Shown: positions 1 through 6,503 of the stretch, piece by piece
Layout: each line of letters begins with the position of its first letter
Position numbering within the stretch: position 1 is the stretch's first letter
Source of the DNA: Acidilobaceae archaeon
Lineage (GTDB): Archaea; Thermoproteota; Thermoprotei_A; Sulfolobales; Acidilobaceae
Length of the DNA: 10,567 bases
Reading direction: 5' to 3'
NCBI GenBank assembly: GCA_026985385.1
Contig: JALSQM010000086.1
Span: 1 to 10,567, forward strand
Notes under the pieces: model-generated
Told to the model about the DNA's origin: nothing
The model's input: the letters and a program-made list of their open reading frames with translations, nothing else
Database searches by the model: none
Program-made: the position numbers and the translations under genes

Positions 1-642
1 GGCCCTTCTGAGGAAGTAGACTCCGGCGTATACGAATGGGGTGTCTAAGGCGGCTATCCCCACCTTGAAGAGCCACTGGCTTACTATCATGTAGCCCACC
101 ACGTTGTTGGGGTAGAGGCCGTAGAATGCTATGGTTATGAATATCACGGTGTCTATGAGCTGGCTAACCATTGTGCTCGCGTTATTCCTCACCCAGAGCC
201 ACTTGCCGTGGGTTATCTCGCGCCACTTCCAGAAGGCCCACACGTCGTGGTGCTGGCTCGCGAGGTAGGCGGCCAGGCTTGCTGCGACTATCCTCCACTG
301 CAGCTTCGCCACGTAAGAGAACCTCTTAACCATCTCCTTCTCCAAGGGCGGAGTCTTGAGTATGAGCGCGAAGAGGCCGAGCATGGCAACCTCCGCTACC
401 AGGCCCCCCCAGACTATGTATAGGGCCCTCCTCTTACCGTATAGCTCGTCTACGATATCGGTTATAGGGAACGTTATAGCGTAGGCGACGGTGCCGGAGG
501 GCACTATGAATTTTAGGGGTCCTATATTACCATAGTAGTCTATCTTAACGGCTGCAGCCACATTCGCAACAACTATTACGGCGGCGAAGAGGCCTCCAAG
601 TATTACTAGCCATTTAACCCCTACCTCGCTAAGCTCCTCCAG
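1..642 (-). CDS. YhhQ/DUF165-family queuosine-precursor transporter (C-terminus cut by window edge)
   Basis: This is an integral membrane protein of the VUT/YhhQ family, which imports 7-deazaguanine precursors. In archaea the likely product is archaeosine in tRNA (family knowledge plus inference). The 214 visible residues show a first hydrophobic helix at about 12-32. A block around 59-70 (FPITDIVDELYGK) matches the family's 'TD..aE.YGk' region. A later SQ-x-HDVWAFWKW ... WVRNNASTM-x-SQLIDT segment is the family hallmark. An in-frame TGA (655-657) lies five codons upstream of position 642, and no ATG, GTG or TTG follows until codon 28, inside the first helix. The only sensible start is CTG at 642. 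It is preceded by GAGGGTGG (649-656) at 6-nt spacing and by a TATA-like element at about 679-689. The family call is strong; the start is unusual. The 3' end lies outside the window. Confidence 0.9.
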   Translation of the reverse strand, partial: MEELSEVGVKWLVILGGLFAAVIVVANVAAAVKIDYYGNIGPLKFIVPSGTVAYAITFPITDIVDELYGKRRALYIVWGGLVAEVAMLGLFALILKTPPLEKEMVKRFSYVAKLQWRIVAASLAAYLASQHHDVWAFWKWREITHGKWLWVRNNASTMVSQLIDTVIFITIAFYGLYPNNVVGYMIVSQWLFKVGIAALDTPFVYAGVYFLRRA

Positions 643-675
643 AGCCCGCCACCCTCAGAGGGGTCTCTTGGAGGG

Positions 676-694
676 GTGTAATATGTTAAGTGCC
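676..694 (-). promoter_or_regulatory. TATA-like promoter of the YhhQ-family gene
   Basis: On the minus strand the sequence ACTTAACATATTACACC is AT-rich within a GC-rich region. A start about 25 bases downstream would fall near position 658. That gives a leader of roughly 16 nt containing the GAGGGTGG ribosome-binding site before the CTG codon at 642. This is predicted by pattern only. Confidence 0.4.
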
Positions 695-713
695 CTCTTT
701 ACGGGAGAAAAGG

Positions 714-1268
714 TTATTTTTCGAGTAGTTTCACGAAGAGCTTGAAGCCCTCGTGTATGGTTGTCGTGTGCCGGGCAGTTACAATGTTCCCGTCGGCCTC
801 CGCGGGGGCTCCAGTGTATATGGCGCCGGCGTTCCTCAGGTCATCCGCTATACCGGGGTGCCCCGTGACCCTCCTCCCCCTGATAACGCCTGCACTCGCG
901 AGGAGCAGGGGGCCATGGCATATAGCCAGTGTTGGCACGCCCCTGGCGACGAGCTTGCGTGTTAGCTCGACTGCCTCCCTGTGAATTCTAGCCCTCTCGG
1001 GGCCCCTCCCACCCGGTATGACTAAGGCGTCCCACTCCTCGTTGAGCGCCTCCTCGAAGGTTGCGTCGACGCTGAATTCTATGCCCCTCTTCCCCCTAAT
1101 CCTCCTAGGGGCCCTCTCGGGCTCCCCGCTGGGTCCCAGTACTAGTATGTCCGAGTACTTCCTTGATGCGGCTACCACCACCTCGAAGCCAAGCTCTAGC
1201 ATCCGGTAGACCGCATAGAAGAACTCCAGATCGTCAACATCGTCCTCCGCTATTACGAGGGCCCTCAT
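714..1268 (-). CDS. DJ-1/PfpI-family protein (class I glutamine amidotransferase-like fold)
   Basis: A 184-residue DJ-1/PfpI-superfamily protein. Known relatives are intracellular peptidases, deglycases or glyoxalase-like enzymes; substrate and activity cannot be read from sequence. It opens with the family pattern MRALVIAEDD-x-DDLE, carries PGG at 85-87, and has the nucleophile elbow AICHGP with Cys117-His118. Length is slightly above the usual 165-170. PfpI-type enzymes have Glu at position 12; here an ungapped alignment gives Asp12. ATG at 1268 is chosen because GGTGGAG precedes it at good spacing and the protein then begins exactly like its relatives. A GTG at 1280 would only add four residues. 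The start lies 35 nt inside the end of the NUDIX gene upstream, so the two are probably co-transcribed. Confidence 0.88.
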   Translation of the reverse strand: MRALVIAEDDVDDLEFFYAVYRMLELGFEVVVAASRKYSDILVLGPSGEPERAPRRIRGKRGIEFSVDATFEEALNEEWDALVIPGGRGPERARIHREAVELTRKLVARGVPTLAICHGPLLLASAGVIRGRRVTGHPGIADDLRNAGAIYTGAPAEADGNIVTARHTTTIHEGFKLFVKLLEK

Positions 1269-1782
1269 CGCAGGCTCCACCCCTCGCCTCGAGTACTAGG
1301 GGTAGGGCTGAGTAAAGCCAGGTTAGTATCCTTAGGGTGAGCCCCCAGAGAACCAGGCCTCCGGCGAGTTCTACGCCCGTCACAGTGAAGCCCCTGGGAT
1401 GCCTCAGCCTCCTAGGCGGCCTCCCAGCGGCGTCCTCGAGCCTCACCCAGAAGGCCGCGTCGACCTCCTCCGACCTGGGCTTGGGGCATATGGGAGCCCT
1501 AGCCAAAGCTATGACGGGCCTGACTATGATGGAGCCCCTAGAGGTTGCGTGGAGGGGTGCCAGGCAGAGTACCTCGACTAGATCCCCTGGAACACCCGCC
1601 TCCTCCCAAGCCTCGCGGAGGGCGGCCCCCACCTCGTCCTCGCCGGGGTCCACGTGCCCGCCGGGTAGGGCGACGTCGCAAGCCCAGGGCGACGGCACGC
1701 TACAGCTCTTCCTGACGAGCAGCACGTGCCCGGAGCCCGACAGCAGGGCTAGAACCGCAGCCTCCGCCTTCAGAGGCCCCAA
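1234..1782 (-). CDS. NUDIX hydrolase
   Basis: A 182-residue NUDIX pyrophosphohydrolase, a cytosolic enzyme cleaving a nucleoside diphosphate linked to another moiety. The complete NUDIX box runs from Gly42 to Val64: G-x5-E48-x7-REAWEEAGV, with the metal-binding REXXEE core at residues 56-61. The lead-in VALPGGHVDPGED and the later 'SRGSIIVRPVIAL' stretch resemble CoA-pyrophosphatase-like members, but the substrate is not settled. The start is TTG at 1782, preceded by GGGAGGGTG at about 8-nt spacing; no in-frame ATG or GTG fits better. The C-terminus extends past the domain and overlaps the DJ-1/PfpI start by 35 nt. I see no strong TATA box upstream. The gene is divergent from tRNA-Trp. Confidence 0.87.
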   Translation of the reverse strand: MGPLKAEAAVLALLSGSGHVLLVRKSCSVPSPWACDVALPGGHVDPGEDEVGAALREAWEEAGVPGDLVEVLCLAPLHATSRGSIIVRPVIALARAPICPKPRSEEVDAAFWVRLEDAAGRPPRRLRHPRGFTVTGVELAGGLVLWGLTLRILTWLYSALPLVLEARGGACDEGPRNSGGRC

Positions 1783-1928
1783 ACCAGTAGCACCCTCCCT
1801 AGAGGCGGCGCCCCTTCAATGCGGGCCTTGACGCCATCCACGCGGCGCCCAGAGGAAGGCGCCGCGGTTACGCAGTCCAACCCGGGTTCTCGCTTCATCG
1901 GGCGCCGCCCCCCTACTTGGGTGCGGGT

Positions 1929-1940
1929 AAAGCTTTATCT
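1929..1940 (+). promoter_or_regulatory. TATA-like promoter of tRNA-Trp
   Basis: AAAGCTTTATCT is the only AT-rich run in the roughly 190-bp gap between the NUDIX start and the tRNA. A start site about 25 bases downstream would fall a dozen bases before the mature tRNA 5' end at 1975. Predicted from spacing and composition only. Confidence 0.45.
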
Positions 1941-1974
1941 CGGCTCAGGGGGACAGCTGGCCTGGGGAGCGCCT

Positions 1975-2080
1975 GGGCCCGTAGCTCAGCCAGGCAGAGC
2001 GGCGGGCTCCAGACCCGGGGTGAAGGGCTACCTCGAGAGAGACCCGTAGGTCGGGGGTTCAAATCCCCCCGGGCCCACCA
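1975..2080 (+). tRNA. tRNA-Trp (CCA) with a 29-nt intron
   Basis: The acceptor arms GGGCCCG (1975-1981) and CGGGCCC (2070-2076) pair fully, followed by discriminator A and an encoded CCA. The D stem is GCTC/GAGC. The T arm is GGGGG-TTCAAAT-CCCCC. The anticodon stem GCGGG (2002-2006) pairs with CCCGT (2043-2047). The loop CTCCAGA carries anticodon CCA at 2009-2011, so this is tRNA-Trp. The stem halves are separated by an insert removed as an intron at canonical position 37/38, bases 2013-2041. Mature length is 77 nt with CCA. The junctions lie in a direct repeat AGACCCG (2011-2017 and 2040-2046), so the exact cut is placed by structure: AG^A bulges on both sides. Confidence 0.93.
2013..2041 (+). 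other. archaeal tRNA intron (position 37/38)
   Basis: This 29-nt intron lies between G37 (2012) and A38 (2042). A relaxed bulge-helix-bulge can be drawn. The outer helix is the anticodon stem. A short helix forms from CTC (2007-2009) with GAG (2037-2039). A 3-nt bulge AGA (2040-2042) follows. An inner hairpin pairs 2016-2021 with 2030-2035. The central helix has only three pairs because C2010 faces A2036. Splicing would be by the archaeal tRNA endonuclease. Confidence 0.8.
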
Positions 2081-2147
2081 CAGCGCCCCCGGCGAACCAG
2101 GGCTCCCAGCAGAGGCTCCCCACCCTCCTTACTCGACCCATGGGATC

Positions 2148-2567
2148 ATGCAAGCTTCATATGTCCCGGGCGCCACACGATGGGAGAGGGTGGCCTGGTT
2201 GGGTGGCCCCTTCGTCGAGGATATAATCGAGTTCATCGATGAGAGGAGGCTTAGGGTTAATGGTATCGGGAGGCCTAAGGAGATCGAGTTACCGGAGGAG
2301 GTCATTAATTGGCTTAAGAGGAGCTCTTATGCTAGGATAGCCGTTAAAGAGCTTGTTACACACTACAAGTTCCGAACCAGGCTAACACACCCGGGAGCCA
2401 TTAGGAGCCTACTCCTGCTCCTCTACGCTAGGGCGAGCAGGGTCGCCCCCTACAGGGTCGCTAGGAGGTTCGGCGTCTCGCCAGAGCAGCTCTACAGGCT
2501 TGAGAGGGGGCTCAGGAGGGATGGGCTCTTCGAGTATGTACTGAATATTCTATCGCTGCCCGAGTAG
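2148..2567 (+). CDS. hypothetical protein, possible helix-turn-helix C-terminus
   Basis: I do not recognise this family. With the ATG at 2148 it has 139 residues. The protein is rich in Arg, Leu and Glu, has no signal peptide or membrane segment, and reads as helical. Near the C-terminus, the stretch APYRVARRFGVSPEQLYRLE with the following GLRRDGL looks like a helix-turn-helix or winged-helix unit, so a DNA- or RNA-binding role is possible (inference only). The start is uncertain. ATG 2148 has no clear ribosome-binding site. TTG at 2199 has GGTGG 5 nt upstream, and a TATA-like AGCTTCATATG (about 2153-2163) would place a transcript start near 2185-2190, where an in-frame GTG (2190) also sits. 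The gene ends 35 nt before the tRNA thiolase, so the two probably share a transcript. Confidence 0.65.
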   Translation: MQASYVPGATRWERVAWLGGPFVEDIIEFIDERRLRVNGIGRPKEIELPEEVINWLKRSSYARIAVKELVTHYKFRTRLTHPGAIRSLLLLLYARASRVAPYRVARRFGVSPEQLYRLERGLRRDGLFEYVLNILSLPE

Positions 2568-2602
2568 CCGGGCCCCCGTGGAGGCCTTCTGGGTGCCCCG
2601 AG

Positions 2603-3682
2603 GTGGCGTCCCCGGCTGTCCTCTGCGATGCCTGCGGTAGGAGGCCTGCCGCGGTGTATCAGCCCCACACGGGTAGGAGGCTCTGCGCCCAATGCTTCAT
2701 AGAGGACGTCAGGGCGAGGGTTGCGGCCGAGGTGAAGCGCTGGAGGATGATCGAGCCTGGCGACACCCTCATGCTGGCGCTCAGCGGTGGGAAGGATAGC
2801 TTCACGCTCCTCGATGTAATCCCTGACAACCTCCACCCGGCGTCGAGGGTGTACGCTGTCTCGATAGTTGAGGGGATACCCAACTATAACAGGCACGTGG
2901 ATATAGAGAAGATGAAGAGGTACGCCCGGGAGAGGGGTGTAGACCTCATAGTAACCAGTATCCGCGAATACACGGGCCTATACCTGAGCGAGATAGTCTC
3001 AGGGGCTTGGTCGAGGAAGCTACGCATATCACCGTGCACCTACTGTGGCATACTGAGGAGGAGGATCATCAACTACTACGCCCGGATCTACGGTGCAACT
3101 AAGACTGTTACAGCGCACAACCTCGACGATGAAGCCCAGACGGCTGTCGTCAACATACTGAGGGGCGACGTGGTTGGGCTGCTTAGGCAGCACCCCCTAG
3201 CGCCTCCCGCGAGTGAGAGGCTTGTACCCCGAATCAAGCCCCTGAGGAAGATATATGAGTGGGAGACCACTACCTACGCCTTCTTGAAGGGCTTCAAGTT
3301 CCAGGAGACCGAGTGCATGTACATACGCTACGCTCCAACCCTTAGGGCTAGGGTGAGGGAGGCGCTATACCTCATAGAGAGTAGAGCCCCCGGCAGCCTA
3401 CTACGCCTCCTAGAGACCCTAGACTCCATACTAGCCGAGCCCGCCTCGAAGCTAAGCGTCGAGAGGCTGCCTCCCTGCTCCTCATGCGGGGAGCCCACGA
3501 GCCCTAACAGGAGCCTCTGCAAGCTATGCGAGATACTCAAGGCCGCCGGAGTAGAGAGGCCAATCTACTCAATACCTTGGAGGAAGCTGCCACGCTTTAT
3601 TAAGGCCCTATACATGAGGGGCTCGGGGGTGCATGGGGTTGAAGAGGAGGCTACAACTCCCCGAGGGCCTGAAGCCGCCTGA
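2603..3682 (+). CDS. TtuA/NcsA-family tRNA 2-thiolation enzyme (PP-loop ATPase)
   Basis: A 359-residue tRNA sulfurtransferase that activates a uridine C2 with ATP and inserts sulfur. TtuA acts on U54 and NcsA/Ctu1 on U34; sequence alone does not decide which. It has an N-terminal zinc finger (Cys8, Cys11, Cys28, Cys31), the PP-loop SGGKDS (61-66), catalytic or Fe-S cysteines in PCTYCG (Cys145, Cys148), the conserved HNLDDEAQT block (172-180) and a third cluster-type cysteine in ETECMY (Cys238). A C-terminal zinc finger has CSSC at 292-295 and CKLC at 306-309. All elements of the family are present at the expected length. The start is GTG at 2603, with GGGTG 7 nt upstream. The 3' end overlaps the L13e gene by 50 nt in another frame, pointing to a translation-related operon. 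Confidence 0.92.
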   Translation: MASPAVLCDACGRRPAAVYQPHTGRRLCAQCFIEDVRARVAAEVKRWRMIEPGDTLMLALSGGKDSFTLLDVIPDNLHPASRVYAVSIVEGIPNYNRHVDIEKMKRYARERGVDLIVTSIREYTGLYLSEIVSGAWSRKLRISPCTYCGILRRRIINYYARIYGATKTVTAHNLDDEAQTAVVNILRGDVVGLLRQHPLAPPASERLVPRIKPLRKIYEWETTTYAFLKGFKFQETECMYIRYAPTLRARVREALYLIESRAPGSLLRLLETLDSILAEPASKLSVERLPPCSSCGEPTSPNRSLCKLCEILKAAGVERPIYSIPWRKLPRFIKALYMRGSGVHGVEEEATTPRGPEAA

Positions 3683-3911
3683 GGCCATAGTCAAGAAGCC
3701 CAGGCTGAGGAAGCTGGGCCCCATAGACCCCGGCCTACGGAGAGGTAGGGGCTTCAGCCTAGGCGAGCTGAGGGAGGCAGGTCTAACACCCAAGCAGGCC
3801 CTAAAACTCGGCATCTACGTCGACAAGAGGAGAAGGACCGTGCATCCCTGGAATGTAGAGGCCCTCAAGGATTTCCTCAAGAAGCTAAGGGAGGCCGGCA
3901 TCAAGGTATAG
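3633..3911 (+). CDS. rpl13e: large-subunit ribosomal protein L13e
   Basis: A 92-residue L13e of the archaeal short type, a component of the 50S subunit found mainly in crenarchaeal and related lineages. It is highly basic. The signature runs through RGRGFSLGELREAGLTP (38-54), then LGIYVDKRRRTVHPWNVEAL (58-78), ending in a short basic helix. ATG at 3633 gives the expected length. A TTG two codons in has better spacing from GGGGGTG (3626-3632), so a two-residue shorter form is possible. The gene starts 50 nt inside the thiolase gene and closes the plus-strand block. A perfect palindrome follows 11 nt after its stop. Confidence 0.93.
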   Translation: MGLKRRLQLPEGLKPPEAIVKKPRLRKLGPIDPGLRRGRGFSLGELREAGLTPKQALKLGIYVDKRRRTVHPWNVEALKDFLKKLREAGIKV

Positions 3912-3922
3912 CCTACCCCGTA

Positions 3923-3940
3923 GGGTCCCCGCGGGGACCC
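3923..3940. terminator. perfect 18-bp palindrome between convergent genes
   Basis: GGGTCCCCGCGGGGACCC is its own reverse complement (9-bp arms, no spacer). It lies in the 39-bp gap between the stop of rpl13e (3911, plus) and the stop of the small membrane protein gene (3951, minus). Position suggests a shared transcript end or RNA 3'-end stabiliser. No T-tract follows on either strand, so it is not a classical archaeal terminator; a protein-binding site is an alternative. Confidence 0.45.
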
Positions 3941-3950
3941 GCGCCCCCGC

Positions 3951-4256
3951 CTAGGGCAGGAGGGGTTTACGCCTACCCTTCTGTTCACCCTGCTGGCTCT
4001 CCGCGACGGCGTATATCCCCACTACCCGGCCGCCCTCGCACTCCGCGGAGGGCCCTCCGACGTAGTCTCCCTCCTGGAAGTCCCTCTTTATTATCTCGTC
4101 GCCGCACTTGACCTCAGTGATTATCCTAGGCGGCTTCTGTGACTCCATCACCCTCGAGACCTCCCTCGCCTGCTTGATGGTTAGGTAGATTATGCCTGCA
4201 AGGCTTACTATTAACAGTAGTGCTTGTAGCCAGTAGGGCATGACCTGGCCCTCCAT
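3951..4256 (-). CDS. small single-pass membrane protein, partner of the DUF1512-like gene
   Basis: A 101-residue protein that I cannot tie to a characterised function. Residues 10-27 form one hydrophobic helix near the N-terminus. A charged linker (28-44) leads to a compact, probably beta-rich region with KCGDEIIKRDFQEGDYVGG (50-68), Cys51 and Cys73, and a VVGIYAVAE strand. The basic tail KGRRKP is near the C-terminus. ATG at 4256 is chosen because GGAGGTG sits 6 nt upstream; the in-frame GTG at 4265 lies inside that ribosome-binding site. The start lies 12 nt after the DUF1512-like stop (4269), implying one transcript and probably one membrane complex. The two cysteines could form a disulfide or bind metal; which side of the membrane they face is unknown. 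Confidence 0.78.
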   Translation of the reverse strand: MEGQVMPYWLQALLLIVSLAGIIYLTIKQAREVSRVMESQKPPRIITEVKCGDEIIKRDFQEGDYVGGPSAECEGGRVVGIYAVAESQQGEQKGRRKPLLP

Positions 4257-4268
4257 GGTTCCCACCTC

Positions 4269-5396
4269 CTACTGGCCTATGCCGGCCGTATTCCCAACAC
4301 CCACGACTACCGCTATGTCGCCTGGCCTCGTCTCCTCCAGGATTATCTTGCGCGCCCTCTCAACCGCTTTCTCCACGCCCTTGTATACCTTCTCATTCAT
4401 CGCTGTTATAGCCTCCTCCTCGGACATCTTAATCGCTATAGCCCTCAGGGGTATACCATTCTCTGCGGCTACGCGCTCGAAGCGTATCTTCTCCGGGCCC
4501 GGATCCCCTATGGCTGCGCCTACGCCCTCCGCTATGGAGCCCGTCTCCTCCCCCTCCAGCTTCAGGGCCGCATCTATGGTTAGTAGGAGGGCGGGCTTGG
4601 AGCCCCGGGCTATGAGATCCTCCACTATCTTCTCGACCGCGTGCCCTGGCCTCCCCACACTAGAGGCGGGGCCCTTAGCCTTGACTAGCACGAGCCTCCT
4701 ACCCTCGAACTCGACCTCCGCCGCCACGGTTTCGTCGTCAACATCCACCCAACGGGCTTCAGGGCCCGCGAGTCTGTAGACGACCAGGGGGCCAGCGCCA
4801 TCCCCTATAGGGACCCCCTTGATGAAGTAGTCCTGGGCCTTCCAGAGCGTTTGGGCTTGCTGGAGTATCGCGGGCATTAGAAGCTGTAGCTGCATGATTA
4901 GGACCCAGTTCTTGGTCTTCTCGCCGTACATGAGTAGGTGCCTGACAACCTTGTAGATGTAGTTCAGCGCCGCTGCTATCTCGATCGCAACCTCCGCCCT
5001 GCTCCTAACTACCTCGCTGACATCCTTCATGGCATCCTTGAAGAACTCCTTGAAGCGCAGCCTCCTGACATTGAAGAGGTGGTCGAGCCTCTTGATTATA
5101 TCTATGGGCTCTATGTTTACCGGCTCTATGATGAAGAAGTCTATTGTTCTCTCGAGGAGCGTGTCTACATCGCTACCCCTATTCTTTACTATGTACTCCC
5201 TTGCCTTCCTCCTGGCCCCCGCCGCCATCCACTCTATCATGCTCAGCTTCGACCTTATGTCGCCCTTCCACACGTAGACCTGGAGCCTCTGGTTCGCGCC
5301 AAGGAATAGGAGTACGAATATGACTAGGAATATCAACTGGCTGACCGCTGATATCCAGTCTGGGAGGCTACCCCCCATGAGCGATACTGGCTGCAC
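4269..5396 (-). CDS. DUF1512-like archaeal membrane protein
   Basis: A 375-residue protein with an N-terminal hydrophobic anchor (about residues 14-33). Next comes a long, charged, helical region (about 37-190) with no further clear membrane span. The C-terminal region is alpha/beta and ends in a glycine-rich motif, GDIAVVVGVGNTAGIGQ. The layout and this ending match my recollection of the archaeal DUF1512 family, whose function is unknown; a profile search was not possible. The start is GTG at 5396 with GGAGGGT 5 nt upstream. An AT-rich CAAAAAAGCTT at about 5431-5441 fits a promoter 35 bases upstream. It lies 75 bp downstream of the methionine aminopeptidase gene on the same strand, and 12 nt ahead of the small membrane protein gene. 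Confidence 0.75.
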   Translation of the reverse strand: MQPVSLMGGSLPDWISAVSQLIFLVIFVLLFLGANQRLQVYVWKGDIRSKLSMIEWMAAGARRKAREYIVKNRGSDVDTLLERTIDFFIIEPVNIEPIDIIKRLDHLFNVRRLRFKEFFKDAMKDVSEVVRSRAEVAIEIAAALNYIYKVVRHLLMYGEKTKNWVLIMQLQLLMPAILQQAQTLWKAQDYFIKGVPIGDGAGPLVVYRLAGPEARWVDVDDETVAAEVEFEGRRLVLVKAKGPASSVGRPGHAVEKIVEDLIARGSKPALLLTIDAALKLEGEETGSIAEGVGAAIGDPGPEKIRFERVAAENGIPLRAIAIKMSEEEAITAMNEKVYKGVEKAVERARKIILEETRPGDIAVVVGVGNTAGIGQ

Positions 5397-5430
5397 GCCT
5401 GACCCTCCGGGGGAGCCACGCGTTAGCCGA

Positions 5431-5441
5431 AGCTTTTTTGG
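5431..5441 (-). promoter_or_regulatory. TATA-like promoter of the DUF1512-like gene
   Basis: On the minus strand ACCAAAAAAGCTT is the AT-rich element in the 75-bp gap after the aminopeptidase gene. A start about 25 bases on would fall near 5410, just before the GGAGGGT ribosome-binding site and the GTG at 5396. A small inverted repeat, AGAGG-CGC-CCTCT (5453-5465), lies between the aminopeptidase stop and this element and may mark the end of the upstream transcript. Confidence 0.4.
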
Positions 5442-5471
5442 TATTGCGTGATAGAGGCGCCCTCTTCTCCC

Positions 5472-6419
5472 CTATCGCCTCTTGGGTTCCACCTCTTCGC
5501 CTCTCCTCGTCGTCACTATTATCCTATCCTTCAGCATCAGGAATGTGTGCTCGAACTGAGCTACGAGGCCCCGGGCCTTCTCTACTAGGACCGGGTACTT
5601 CTCCAGGGCGCCCTTCACCGTGAGGCCCCTGACGGCTAGTAGGATCTCGTCATCCGATGCGAGGCCGCGTAGCCAGCGCGGCGTGAAGGGTAGGGTCTTG
5701 TAGTTCTCCTCTATGTAGCCTAGCAGCCTCTCCTCGATGGGGCCTAGGGGGATGCGCGGCTTCCTCCCCAGGTATGAGTATATCGTAGTGGTGGAGGCTT
5801 CAGTCACCATGCCAGCCCCGTTCGTAGCGAAAGGCTCTATTGCGAAGAGTACTGGCGGGCGGAGCCTGAATATCATCATGCGCCTATCCGGGTAGTTTGG
5901 TATGCTGAGGCCGGCGTGGACCGTGTACCTCCCGATAGTGTGGCCGTAGAGGTTCTTGATGGGCTTGAAGCCCAGCCTCTTCATTGTAGTGTACACCGTC
6001 TTCCCTATCTCGTAGAGGCTTATGCCGGGCCTGAGGATCCCCTCAACCGCCTTGAGCGCCTCCCTCGAGGCCTCGAGGAGCCTCTGGTTGCTCTCGGAGA
6101 GGTCTACTGTGGCCGCGGTATCAGCTATGTACCCGTCTACGTGGACGCCTACATCCACCTTCACGACTGCGCCCTCGGGTATCACGGTGTCCTCGCGGAG
6201 GCAGGGCGTGTAGTGGGCTGCGACCTCGTTTATCGAGATGTTGCAGGGGAAGGCGGGTCTAGCCCCCTTCTCCACTATGAAGCGTTCCACCTCACCGCAG
6301 ACCTCACTAGCCCTCCGGCCCGCCTCGACAAGCCTTGCCCCGTAGTCCCTGGCCTCCGCTGCTATCCTCCCCGCTAGCAATAGCTTCCTCATAGCCTCCT
6401 CGTCAAGCTCGAAGGGCAC
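5472..6419 (-). CDS. map: type II methionine aminopeptidase
   Basis: A 315-residue cytosolic metalloenzyme that removes the initiator methionine from nascent proteins. All five metal ligands are visible with spacing matching archaeal MetAP-II: Asp89 (KVDVGVHVDGY), Asp100 (IADTA), His160 (YGHTIGRY), Glu195 (FAIEPFA) and Glu290 (QFEHTFLM). The substrate-site histidine is His69 (NEVAAHYTP). The insert between His160 and Glu290 marks it as type II, and length is close to the usual 295-300. The start is GTG at 6419 with GGGGAG a few bases upstream. Together with ABCE1, L13e and the thiolase it makes this a translation-maturation neighbourhood. Confidence 0.96.
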   Translation of the reverse strand: MPFELDEEAMRKLLLAGRIAAEARDYGARLVEAGRRASEVCGEVERFIVEKGARPAFPCNISINEVAAHYTPCLREDTVIPEGAVVKVDVGVHVDGYIADTAATVDLSESNQRLLEASREALKAVEGILRPGISLYEIGKTVYTTMKRLGFKPIKNLYGHTIGRYTVHAGLSIPNYPDRRMMIFRLRPPVLFAIEPFATNGAGMVTEASTTTIYSYLGRKPRIPLGPIEERLLGYIEENYKTLPFTPRWLRGLASDDEILLAVRGLTVKGALEKYPVLVEKARGLVAQFEHTFLMLKDRIIVTTRRGEEVEPKRR

Positions 6420-6449
6420 CGTGCTCCCCGGGAGGTGGGGAGCAGTGGA

Positions 6450-6464
6450 AGAGGTTTAAGGGAG
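6450..6464. promoter_or_regulatory. TATA element shared by divergent map and UPF0173 genes
   Basis: The 84-bp gap between the two divergent starts holds one AT-rich core, AGAGGTTTAAGGGAG. Read on plus, TTTAAG lies about 45 bases before the ATG at 6504. Read on minus, CTTAAACC lies about 40 bases before the GTG at 6419. Both distances suit archaeal promoters with short leaders, so one element may serve both directions. Confidence 0.45.
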
Positions 6465-6503
6465 CACGCATACACCCCCAGGGGAGCCTCGGGGTGGACA
6501 TGC

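Noticed and set aside
208..423. Plus-strand open frame of 71 residues
   Set aside because: It is a shadow of the YhhQ-family gene, whose minus-strand frame shows clear family motifs.
1790..1930. Possible C/D box RNA (GATGAAG on the minus strand) in the gap upstream of tRNA-Trp
   Set aside because: No D box, C' or D' box at suitable spacing was found.
1917..2147. Long N-terminal extension of the small HTH-like protein
   Set aside because: The extension would run through the whole tRNA-Trp gene; the protein must start after 2080.
2492..2896. Minus-strand open frame of 134 residues
   Set aside because: It overlaps the PP-loop region of the thiolase and the end of the upstream gene and has no recognisable domain.
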